This document shows positions 1 through 9,500 of a DNA stretch of 64,000 bases, one piece after another. The notes under the pieces were generated by a model. The model worked only from the letters and a program-made list of their open reading frames with translations. It did not search any database and had not been told where the DNA came from. The DNA comes from a virus, in IMG/VR virus record IMGVR_UViG_3300027708_000033, positions 62,001 through 126,000 of that record. One strand, given 5' to 3'. Numbering within the stretch: position 1 is the stretch's first letter; the number at the start of each line of letters is the position of its first letter. Position numbers and translations under genes: made by a program.

Positions 1-650
1 GCTGGGGTCTCAATAACCTCAGCAGTGGTTGTTGTTTCGGTCGAAAGCTCTAAACCTTCTACCACAGTAGCAGACGCTTCGATGGATTCGACTGAGGCTT
101 CAGCAGGATTTTTGTCCTTCTTGTCCTCAGTAGTCTCTTCCTCTGGAGTCTCCTTAGCCTCTTCCTCTGGAGTACCTTCCTCAACCATGCCAGGCTGTTC
201 AGCTGGCATATCTGTTGGGGTTTCTACTACAGGGGTTTCTTCGGCCGGAGCCTCGGCGGGAGCGTCTTTAGGAGTGCCTTCAGCCATAGCTGCTTCATCA
301 GCGGCTACATACTCGGCAGCAACTTTTTCAGCTGGGGCGGCGTCCTCTACAGGAGCCTCCTCGGCAGGAGTTGCTTCTCCATCAACATTTCCATCTTCGT
401 TTCCCTTTACGCGATCAGCTGCAGCGGCTGCCTGTGTGGCTAGCTCCTGTGCGGCTGCTTCGCGACGCTTTGATTCGCCCTTGCAGGCGTCAAGCATATC
501 GGCAAGCGATGTCATAGCGTCAACTGACTCGGCAGTTGGGTCAGTGCTTGAGACTGAGTCGAACTCGGCGACAATTGACTGCTGCAGCTCGGCGATTTGT
601 TCATCGCTTAGCTGCGACAGGTTGTCGACCTGTGACTTAATCTGGTCCAC
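1..650 (-). CDS. Acidic scaffold-like protein, N-terminal part (truncated by window edge)
   Basis: An open frame runs from a GTG at 650 off the left edge (about 216 residues visible). AGGAGG sits 4 nt upstream of the GTG, a strong ribosome binding site. The first 90 residues are helical and Gln/Ala/Ser-rich. The rest is very rich in Glu, Ala, Pro and Thr with repeated PEE/EET/APAE runs. It directly follows the gene containing the capsid maturation protease, the usual place for a scaffold before the major capsid gene in actinophages. The scaffold role is inferred from position and composition; an extended head decoration or a scaffold-capsid fusion is possible. The opposite-strand frame over the same bases is a low-complexity shadow. 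Confidence 0.72.
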   Translation of the reverse strand, partial: MDQIKSQVDNLSQLSDEQIAELQQSIVAEFDSVSSTDPTAESVDAMTSLADMLDACKGESKRREAAAQELATQAAAAADRVKGNEDGNVDGEATPAEEAPVEDAAPAEKVAAEYVAADEAAMAEGTPKDAPAEAPAEETPVVETPTDMPAEQPGMVEEGTPEEEAKETPEEETTEDKKDKNPAEASVESIEASATVVEGLELSTETTTTAEVIETP

Positions 651-770
651 TGTTCCTCCTTAGGACAGTTGTCGTGAGTGGATTTCACTCACTTGCTGTT
701 GGTCCAAAGTAAAGGGACTCCACACATTTGCGTGCAGGCACTCCACCCTGTTTTTTATTGTATATTGCTT
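651..770 (-). other. Intergenic stem-loop before the scaffold-like gene
   Basis: This is the largest gap in the head operon. It contains a perfect hairpin, GTGAGTG/CACTCAC, around 674-692. Between the protease gene stop and this hairpin lies a -10-like TACAAT on the minus strand near 760. There is no U tract, so it is not an obvious terminator. A processing site or an internal promoter for the capsid genes is possible. Confidence 0.4.
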
Positions 771-3700
771 CTAAGTTAGTAATCGGAGCATTTTGCTGAG
801 TTCAGCAGAGATGTTGCTCTGCGTCATCAGCTGTCCGCCAGATAAATAACTTTGAAGCCCTGCGGTTGCCTGGTCGGCTTCCTTTTTGCCAATACGCTTT
901 TCCACGCGTGCCATCATGTCCTTAGTCAACTTCTGCAAAGGAGCTGGCAAGTCAGTGAAACGCATCTTCTTAGTATCATGGCCGAACGGCAATGGCGAGT
1001 TTGCCACCGCAGTTCCAAGTTGTGCAGTTGCCAACTGAATGTTTTCCAGCGAGTCCCTGTTTAAGGCACCGGTTTCCATCCTGTGGACAGTGTCCATAAG
1101 CTGAGATGCTGCACGAGCCGAGGCAACATAATGCCCTGAATCGTGCAACTTCTCAACTCTTTCTGCAAGTTTTTGCTCATTAGTTAGGCCTGCAGCACCA
1201 AGAGAATCCTTGAGAACTGCTAATACCTTACGGAACTTACCCTTTGAGTCACGCGGCTGAGTCTCGAAGGTGTACTTAGTACGACCTTCATCTACTGGCT
1301 CAGCCGCGAATGCTTTTCCCAGGCTCTCCTGGGCAGCTGCAACTCGTGCCTTTAGGTCACTAGCGCTTGCACGCAATGAATCCTTTGCAGTTGGGCTCTT
1401 CCAGTTGTCTGGAATAAGTTCTGGCTTTTTGAGTTCGTTAGCTCGCTTGATGATTAGGTCCTTTACAGCCTTTTCCTTTCCAACTGGTGCACGACCGTAC
1501 GCATGAATTGCGTTCTTTAGGTCTGCCACGTTGCGGATTGGATAAGAGCCGTCTGGCATTGCGTGACCTTTATCAGCAAGCTTCATACGAGTCTCGTGGT
1601 TGATTACTTCAAAGTACGCCTGGCTGTTCACACGGGTAGCCAATTCTGCTGCTTTTGCAGCTAAATCTGCTTTGCCACCAAACTGCTCTAGAGTCTTGAT
1701 TCTGGCAGCCAATTCTGCGATTGGGTCTGACTTCATCTTGGCAAGTGTAGCTGCGCCTGCAGCAACTAGAGCCATAACTTGACCAGATGCGACACGAGCA
1801 CGAGCAATCGGGAAGCCTGGCACGTTGACCTGGCAGACTGCAACTAACTCTAGTGAACCGCGGATTGGACGCCAGTCACCTGACGGTGCTGATGCACGAA
1901 TTGCACGAATCTGCTCTGGTGTAGTGCCTGGACGTAGTGCTCCAGATACCCAGATTCCGTGAGCATCTTCGCCTGCAGAAACATCAGCAAACGATGACGC
2001 TGTGTCATCATAGTGCTTTACTGCCTCGGCTGCGCTAGCTTCGATTGAAGCGTGTCCGCCTGACAAGGTAAGCTGACCGACAGGAACATCGACACCTTCC
2101 TCGGTGCGGCATACGCCGGTGTGGAAATAAGCGTAGTTACTTTTGCTACGCGGTGGACGAGTGCCGAAGGCCATACCGATGTGGTCCACGTGCCAAGCTG
2201 CAATGTGGCCATAGACACGGCCGTCATCGTCAACGGTAAGAGGAGTAGGCTTGTTCAGCTTTGGATTCTCAAACCAGCTTTTTGGTGGGTTCATCGGAAT
2301 AGCGCTAGCCGTGTATCCACAAGCCACAAGAGCTTCTGCATCCAAGGCATCGACGTCGTCAACATAGATTCCGTCTGGAATCATGCTGTCCTCCTGATTG
2401 TTGTTTTGTTCTTCGTCATCGGCGATGACAATCTTGCATTCCTGGAATGCAGGCTTAGGTACAATCGTCACGCCCATGATTCTGGCTTTACTGACAACTA
2501 TAGGATTTGCTACTATTTGTTCGTCTCTAGGCTCTTCAGAGCTTTCTTCAAGAGACTTAGACTTCTTTTCAGTTGCTTCAAACATGTCCATATCTGCTGA
2601 AACTCCACGAAGGAACCCGTTACGTACTAAACGTTCAGCTTCACGACCGTAAGCTCCACTGTCGAAGACACCATAAGCGTTTCCAATTCCCTGCTCAGTT
2701 CTTTCCATGTGGTCAATGCGACCAACTACTACTGAGCCTTGGTGGCCGTCAGCTGTTTTGATTTGCCACATTAGTGGAAGTGGGAGTTCACGAGTTGTGA
2801 TGGAATCTTTTGTAAAGCTGCGACCATCGCCAGACTCCACGCCCTCTGGAATCACAAGTGGGATGCTGAACTTAGAACCGTTCATTCCAGCAGACGCAAT
2901 CATGCCTAAGCGTTCCATACTTCGGTGAGCTTGAGCGTTCAACTGAGAAATCTCCATGACTTCATCAAAGCTTCTGACAGATGCTTCCATCCTGTGGTGC
3001 TGCTGTGACCCTGTCCACATGCCTGTCATCTCATGATGACGAAGTGCGCAGTAGCCCTTGGCACGAGTTCCAAGGTACTTAGATAGATGTCTAACACAGC
3101 GAGTCCAGTCACCTGGAGTGTTCCAGCGGATTTTAGCCCCGCCCTTACCAACTGTCCAATAACGGCGAAGGTCTTCTGCGCGACCACGGTTGCGGTCCGC
3201 ACCGCCTGCTGCAGTCATAGCACTCTTGCAACCTTCATCCTGAAGAAGCTCTTCGATTTCAGGTTCTGGAGTCCAGGCATGGTCGTATGCTTTATCTGTT
3301 TCAGCATGAATGTCATCGATAGTCATGAGCATGTCTTTGTCAGTGACCACTGTAGGAGTGCCGTAGTTCTTAGTTAGAACTTCTTCCATGATGAACTCTG
3401 TCACCTGGTTGTGCTTTCCACGGACAAGTTTAGCGTGAGTTGATGTGTACATGCCAGTTGCTTCCTTGTGGCGAAGCTGACAGTAACCCTTTGCGCGTAC
3501 GCCTAGGTACTTTGATAAATACCGAACGCAGCGCTTCCAGTCTCCACCCTGACCCCAGCGAATCTTTGCGGCACCCTTACCGCGAACCCAGTATCTACGT
3601 AGTTTTTCAGCATTGCCTCTATTTTTATCAATGTTGTGAGCACTAGGTGGACGAGCACCTGCGTACAGTGCATCTAATTCATCTTCACTGCGTGCAGCGG

Positions 3701-5837
3701 CAGCAAGAATAGCAGAAGGGTTAGGGCCAAATAGAACCATGAGAACCAAGTCAGGTGTGTATGCCGATGCAGTTACGCTGTCAGTTTGCTGTAGTACTGA
3801 AACTAGTGATTCATTGTCAAGCGGCACAACCGGTGGAGGAGTTGCTGAACGAAGGTCGTCCATGATTTTAGGATTACGGACCCACTTCTTGTCTTCGCGG
3901 GTGAACGTCATCGGCTCTGGATTTTTGGTGCTGACAGGTACAACAGCGACAACATCCATAACTGCTCGTGGGTCGTCAGGTGATACACAAGCCAAGAACA
4001 GTGGCGGAACGTCACTTGTTTCTGGAGTGATTAGTACGTTTGCATCTTTTGTGACTGCAGTAGGTTCGCCTGCGCCGGTAACTGGCTGGTACCAAAGAGC
4101 ATTAGGACTTGTAGTTTTTCCGCCTTGTGTCACAGTCTTGTTTAGCCACTTTGTCAGCATTGGATGCTTGTAAGCGTCTAGGACTAGCTTGCTACCAGTA
4201 AGATTTTGAAGTTTCTTTGCGAATGGAGAGTTTTCCATCGGAGTGACATCTAGTGTGTTACCAGGTGTCTTGGCATTAGGAGTTATACTCTTTAGAGGAG
4301 CAATCTCACCTTTCTGCGGTGAGTTAGATTCTGGATACGGTGCAACTGAGCCCTGGCGCTGTTCACTGACCCATGAAGGCCAGTCAGCGATGATTCCTGA
4401 GATGTCTTTAGGTGTAAGAGCAGGAAGTGTTCCAGGTATAGTTGCTTCACCCTTGTTGCTAGGAGTCCTAGGCTGGCCTAAAATACCAGTGGTGTCTAGC
4501 GGTTGCTGTTGCTGTTGCTGAGGGGTAGCCTGGTCTGTGGTTCCAGTAACATCTGCACGCTTAGTTGTGTTGATTGGCACTATCGAGCTTGTGCCATCTG
4601 CATGCTTTACTGTCGCCATGCCATTTGCTTTATCAAGTGATGTGATTACACCAGGCTTACCGCCCTTGATGGTTACACTAGAACCGGCTGCAGCAAACTT
4701 TCCACCAGCGTCACGCTGTTGCTTTGATGCATTCTGTCCACGTTCTTCAGTGGTGTACTTTCCATCACCAGCAGTCTGACCTGCAGGCGCTACAGTCACA
4801 GCGGCAACCATTGTGTAGTCTACCATTGCTAGGTCAATTTCACCTGCAGCATTCTCAGCTAGAGCAGCTTCATGAGCATCTAGGTCATGTACTGAAACAC
4901 ACTTGTGAGGGTTCTGCTGTAGCATTGCTGAAATAATGACTGCCGAACCTGGGTCAATTGTGAAGTAATCCTTATCGACCAAATCGTAAGGGTCATCAAG
5001 TGCTTTATCATAGGTGTAAATGTCGCCGCTCAGGTGGCCTAGGTCGTCCCAGGTTCCATCGTCCCAGATGTAAACTTGCCCGTCTGTATCTACTTTGTAG
5101 AGACGGTCCATACCTGAACCGTCCATGCGAACACGAACTAGGAACTCAGGAGCGTCTACATCGTTGTAGCCGTTTTCAGCATCTATAGCCAGCTTGAAGT
5201 CGTCTATTTCAGCGTCATAGAGTTCTTCTGTTTCATACATTCTAGGTTGCGCATAGTAGTCATTTAGTGCATAGCCGTCGGCAGTTAGCGCCTTCTTGTT
5301 CTCACGCTCAACGATACTCTTAGACCAGCGCCAGCCGGCGTCTCCGCCCCATAGAGCCCATGCGATACGTCCGTTAGAAGGAAAGTTAGGTTCTCCAGGC
5401 TGGTAGCCTTTACCCTTTTTATCTACTTCATGACGAGGAAAGTACTTTGCAATGTGGCGAATCTTTTCAATACCAATTTGCCCACCTTTAGCGAGGGTGC
5501 GAGCTGTGCTCAAACCAACAGGCGTGCCTCCACGGTGGTGCTCCTTGTGCCACTCTAAAGACTTCTTTGCCTCATCTTGGACAGATGAAGGAATCGTATA
5601 GAGCCTGCCAGATGCAGTGATTACCTTTATGTTCAGTGTTGATAATGCTCCATTAGCCAGTTCTATAACGGCTTCACTGACTGTGCAAGTTTTCTTGTCG
5701 CTCCACTTGCGTTTCTTTTTCATAGCAGTAGTTAGCCCGCTGTCTACGATTACGTTTAGGTCGGTGTCTACAATGACAGAGTTCTCACCGTGTTGAATCA
5801 GAGTGAGAGCGCCATCGTAACCGATGATTTCTGGCAT
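771..5837 (-). CDS. Polyprotein with capsid maturation protease domain
   Basis: 1688 residues from ATG 5837, chosen over an upstream in-frame ATG because AAAGGA lies 6 nt before it and it starts 1 nt after the previous stop. Visible modules: an N-terminal GGTPVG...WALWGGDAGW segment (about 95-170); an SH3-like patch near 420; two copies of an NRG-LRRYW-GDWTRCVRHLSKYLG-AKGYC-LRH module (about 730-800 and 880-950); a prohead-protease-like segment (about 1015-1110); and an actinophage capsid maturation protease core (about 1170-1370) with GHA (near 1258), HYDD, SGDWR and VNVPGFP. Next comes a MPDGSYPIRN...GRA module (about 1425-1480) and a helical tail. Known for the family: serine-type processing of the procapsid. 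Inferred: this chain is itself cleaved. It is several times longer than stand-alone phage proteases. Confidence 0.85.
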   Translation of the reverse strand: MPEIIGYDGALTLIQHGENSVIVDTDLNVIVDSGLTTAMKKKRKWSDKKTCTVSEAVIELANGALSTLNIKVITASGRLYTIPSSVQDEAKKSLEWHKEHHRGGTPVGLSTARTLAKGGQIGIEKIRHIAKYFPRHEVDKKGKGYQPGEPNFPSNGRIAWALWGGDAGWRWSKSIVERENKKALTADGYALNDYYAQPRMYETEELYDAEIDDFKLAIDAENGYNDVDAPEFLVRVRMDGSGMDRLYKVDTDGQVYIWDDGTWDDLGHLSGDIYTYDKALDDPYDLVDKDYFTIDPGSAVIISAMLQQNPHKCVSVHDLDAHEAALAENAAGEIDLAMVDYTMVAAVTVAPAGQTAGDGKYTTEERGQNASKQQRDAGGKFAAAGSSVTIKGGKPGVITSLDKANGMATVKHADGTSSIVPINTTKRADVTGTTDQATPQQQQQQPLDTTGILGQPRTPSNKGEATIPGTLPALTPKDISGIIADWPSWVSEQRQGSVAPYPESNSPQKGEIAPLKSITPNAKTPGNTLDVTPMENSPFAKKLQNLTGSKLVLDAYKHPMLTKWLNKTVTQGGKTTSPNALWYQPVTGAGEPTAVTKDANVLITPETSDVPPLFLACVSPDDPRAVMDVVAVVPVSTKNPEPMTFTREDKKWVRNPKIMDDLRSATPPPVVPLDNESLVSVLQQTDSVTASAYTPDLVLMVLFGPNPSAILAAAARSEDELDALYAGARPPSAHNIDKNRGNAEKLRRYWVRGKGAAKIRWGQGGDWKRCVRYLSKYLGVRAKGYCQLRHKEATGMYTSTHAKLVRGKHNQVTEFIMEEVLTKNYGTPTVVTDKDMLMTIDDIHAETDKAYDHAWTPEPEIEELLQDEGCKSAMTAAGGADRNRGRAEDLRRYWTVGKGGAKIRWNTPGDWTRCVRHLSKYLGTRAKGYCALRHHEMTGMWTGSQQHHRMEASVRSFDEVMEISQLNAQAHRSMERLGMIASAGMNGSKFSIPLVIPEGVESGDGRSFTKDSITTRELPLPLMWQIKTADGHQGSVVVGRIDHMERTEQGIGNAYGVFDSGAYGREAERLVRNGFLRGVSADMDMFEATEKKSKSLEESSEEPRDEQIVANPIVVSKARIMGVTIVPKPAFQECKIVIADDEEQNNNQEDSMIPDGIYVDDVDALDAEALVACGYTASAIPMNPPKSWFENPKLNKPTPLTVDDDGRVYGHIAAWHVDHIGMAFGTRPPRSKSNYAYFHTGVCRTEEGVDVPVGQLTLSGGHASIEASAAEAVKHYDDTASSFADVSAGEDAHGIWVSGALRPGTTPEQIRAIRASAPSGDWRPIRGSLELVAVCQVNVPGFPIARARVASGQVMALVAAGAATLAKMKSDPIAELAARIKTLEQFGGKADLAAKAAELATRVNSQAYFEVINHETRMKLADKGHAMPDGSYPIRNVADLKNAIHAYGRAPVGKEKAVKDLIIKRANELKKPELIPDNWKSPTAKDSLRASASDLKARVAAAQESLGKAFAAEPVDEGRTKYTFETQPRDSKGKFRKVLAVLKDSLGAAGLTNEQKLAERVEKLHDSGHYVASARAASQLMDTVHRMETGALNRDSLENIQLATAQLGTAVANSPLPFGHDTKKMRFTDLPAPLQKLTKDMMARVEKRIGKKEADQATAGLQSYLSGGQLMTQSNISAELSKMLRLLT

Positions 5838-5838
5838 G

Positions 5839-6558
5839 CTAGTCCTTTTTGTTGATGACACGGGCATACTTAAAGCCTGTGGCAGCGGATGCGGTAGTAG
5901 CAACTGGCTCATCTGCTTCATAGTTAGCCAAGTCGTCTGCTGTTAGTCCTTTGCTTTCTTTCTTATCAAAGAAGTCAACAAACTCTGGAGATACATACTC
6001 AATGTACATGTCGTCTAGCACGTCGCCGTTAGGGTCATCTAGAACTATCCATTTTCCATCCTTACGGATGTAAGTGACATCGGCTCCAGAATACACTAGA
6101 TAGGTGACTTTGCCGTCGTTGTCATACAAAGCGTACAGCTCTTCCGGGCCGTAATCTTTAGCTGATTCAGGAGCTACATCAGCAGTAATTTCATTCATAA
6201 AAATCTCCTCTAGCGCTTCAGCCGGCACGGCGGTACCAGTCATCGAAGCCCAAACTCCGTCTGAATCTTGGAACTTGCGTATTGTATAAATTGTACCTTG
6301 AGACTTAAATGTTATCTTTGAAGCAGATGCGTTTACCTTGAAGTCTTTAGCAGATTTTAGCGAGTATTCATTAGCACCTTCTACTCCACCAAGTCTAACA
6401 CTGACTTCGTCTGGTGATTCATAAAGGACCACTGCGTAGAGTGAGTGGTGGCCAAGTTCACCCTCACTATCTTTACCTTCTAGAACTAACGGGCCGTAAG
6501 CGTACTGTGTTTCAGTATCACTTAACTTCTTTTCAGTCATGTCCACTATTTGTGCCAT
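5839..6558 (-). CDS. Unknown head-operon protein
   Basis: 239 residues; AAAGGA lies 6 nt before the ATG. The sequence is acidic and beta-rich, with alternating short blocks such as LYAVVLYESPDE and YLVYSGADVTYIRKDGKW and no transmembrane segment or signal peptide. I recognise no family. It sits between the two giant virion polyproteins, 1 nt from the next start and 14 nt from the preceding stop, so it is almost certainly co-translated with them. A decoration, adaptor or chaperone role is possible, but nothing in the sequence decides it. Confidence 0.75.
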   Translation of the reverse strand: MAQIVDMTEKKLSDTETQYAYGPLVLEGKDSEGELGHHSLYAVVLYESPDEVSVRLGGVEGANEYSLKSAKDFKVNASASKITFKSQGTIYTIRKFQDSDGVWASMTGTAVPAEALEEIFMNEITADVAPESAKDYGPEELYALYDNDGKVTYLVYSGADVTYIRKDGKWIVLDDPNGDVLDDMYIEYVSPEFVDFFDKKESKGLTADDLANYEADEPVATTASAATGFKYARVINKKD

Positions 6559-6572
6559 CTCAGTTCCTTTTC

Positions 6573-9500
6573 TTACTTCGTTGTGTTCTTAGCAGCTTTG
6601 TAGTCAGGGCCTGTCATAACTACTGCTTCTAGAGGACGACCACCAAGCTGGGTAATTCCCTTTTGGCGCAACTTTGTGATTACACGTGTACGCATGTCCT
6701 CGTCTTTAACCATTAGCACTGCAGCGTCATCGAAGCTTAGACGTCCTTTGAACATCACCTCGTAGCCGCCTGGGACAGCTTGGTCAATCGGGCTCTTACC
6801 TACACGCTTTCCAAACTGGTCTCCCTTGTTGGCCCAGAAGTCTAGTCGCTGGAAGGTTCGCTCTGCATCAAACCAGAGTCCAGGTAGGAGACTACTGTTC
6901 TCAGAGTCTGTGTTAGACTTTGGAGTAGTGAAGACGTAGTCAGCGCCGCCAGTTTCAATGTCTCGACTGCTAGACTGCCCAGACGTTGGGATACCTTCAC
7001 TCCAACGTACCGTGGTAGAAAGCAATCCACCTTGAGGAGTAGACACACGGTTAACGAAGTATTGCGCAACGCGGTCGCGTGCCTCTTCATCGGTTTCTCC
7101 TTGCTTAGCAGCTTGCATAGAGTAGCTGCTTCTTAAGGTGTGACGCAAAACTTTAATACCTGTCTTATTAGCAATCTTTTTTGCACTCTCTGGGTCAAGA
7201 CGCATCTCAATACGGCCACCTGCACCAGTAGTAATAGTTACGTTTTCAGGAGTAATTCCCCATGCGTCCTTGATTCTCTGAAGGCTTGCTGCGCGCTCAG
7301 AACCAGATGGGTTACTCTTCGGGTCAACCTTTTCATCTAGAATACTCATTAGGCGGTTTTCAATCAGAATCTTGGCGTCTTCCTTAGTGCTTGGACGCAC
7401 ATCCTGAACACCTCCTGTATTTAGCGCTAGTGCTAGACTTTCTGGAGTCGAGTCTTTCTTAGGCGCAATAATCATTACCTTGTTGTGGTAAGCTCTAGGA
7501 CCGTTTGAGCTGATTTTTGCTGAACCAGATGTGTGCTTAGTAGGAACGTCTGCACGAAGGAAGTGAATCTTAGTCCCGTCATCTAGAGTGATGATAAACG
7601 TTTGTCCATAGCCACTCTTGTATTTAGCACTACTTCCATTAAGAGACGGGACAAACGAGACTTTATCCCCGTCGACTAGGTTCTCAGGAACACTTAAGCC
7701 TGTAGTAGCTGAAACTCTAGGGTCGTTGTTCTGTATCATTTCTAGTAGTTTGTTTGCGAGCTCGTCGCCTGCCCAGCTAGTCAGCTTGTACTTCATAAGA
7801 TAGGCATCTTTACCGTCTGTGCCTGTAGCCGCCATGATTCGAAGGTCCAAGTCTTCAACAGCATCAGCGTCTAGAGCAATAGAACCTCCAGCAAGACCAG
7901 AACCAGGTGTAGATACCTTAGTCAGCAACTCTTGTAGAGAAGGTGCACCTTCAAAGCCTGACTTGTCCCAACCTAGCTGGTCAATTTGCTGTGGCTTTGC
8001 ACCGGCTCCGTTTTTTGGAACCGATAACTTACCAGATGGGGCCTTATTAGAGGTACCAGACTTAGTCGTGGCTCCAAAAGTAGGAAGGTTGTACTTGTCT
8101 GCATCAAGGTTCTTGAAGTATTTCTGTGCTACTTGGATGTTGTATATGTTCTTTTTATACTTAGTGTCCAACGCTGTTAGAGTGTTGGCTTTACGCTTCT
8201 TCATGCCGTCTGGATACGCAACTTTGATGTAGCCATCACTGCTATAGTTTTCTACGACAACACCAACATCGCCATTCTTGTCGACTACAAGATTCCTGAA
8301 CCCAATCTTCTTGCCATTCTTGTCTTCTAGTGCAGGACCTGTCACTGGAAGCATCGGCTCTGAGTTCTTCTCAAAGTCTAGGTCTGCGACACCAGCGTAG
8401 GCGGCAGCGATTCCAGGAGTGAGATACTTTCCAGTTGCTGTTACTGTGTCAGGTGCAACTGAATCTTGTGAACCATCTTCCCAAATCATACGCATCTTGT
8501 TCGGGTCGCCGTATCCAGGATTGCGGTAGACACCGACTCTGCCGTTCTCGTCCTTGACAATGGCGCCAGGCTTGATTAGAGTTCCCGCTGAGTCGGTCTT
8601 GATAGAGTCTTTGTCCGGGTTAGTTGGGTCAGTGATAGGCTGAATTTCAGGTGCATCTGTGACATCTGGCAGAGTCATGAAATCAAAGGTAAACTTCTTA
8701 GGACCTGACGGTTTAGCAGGCTCAGCTTTTACCTCAGGAGTACTTGGCTCAAAGTTGTTTGTTTCTAGTGCAGTTAGAGCCTCACTCTCTGCTTCATCAC
8801 GGTCCTCTATGTCCATGTGTATCTGACTGAAGTCTGGACCGTTGAGGTCATAGACTACGTCCCATGTACCATTATTGTTTTTGACAACAATAACTTTTGA
8901 TAGACTTCCGTCAGACTTACTGAACATAGTCATGTTTTCAGATTTCTGCGGAATGAAAGTCTCTGCACTAGGAGCGTTAGGAGCGTTAGGAGCAGGAGTA
9001 GGTGACACAGGTTCTCCGCCAGAGCCGTTAGACTTAATCTGGTTGATAGACATAATCTTGATGACTCCACCGCTGTCAGGCTTAACCTTGACGTAGTTCG
9101 GGTCTTTCTGGAACCCAACTATTGTTCCAGTAATACCGTTCTTGCTGTGGACAACTTTGCTGCCCATCTTTCCAGCTGTGCCGTCAGACAACTGAACTGC
9201 CTGGCCACCTTCATTTACAATTTTTGTGGCACTAACAAGTTTTGTCATAGCATCGTTTAGGTCTGAAGTACTTTCAATTTTCCAGCCTGCCTTGAAGTTT
9301 TGGACTTGGTACTCTTTACCGTCATCACTCACAGTCATCATAGCGACTGTTTCATCTTGCTCGTTCTTGACCATGATGAATCCAGTGTTACCAGCACCCT
9401 TTTCAGGTGAAGCCGTATAGCCGTCTGGTAGCTGTGACTGGATAGACTGAGCCGTATCAGTTCTAACTTTCTCATCAGCTAGGTTTAGAAGCGTAGATTC

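Noticed and set aside
25-663. Long Ser/Ala/Val-rich open frame on the plus strand at the left edge
   Set aside because: It is antisense to a GTG-started leftward gene with an AGGAGG site. Its low-complexity Ser-rich sequence is the mirror of Glu/Pro/Ala codons.
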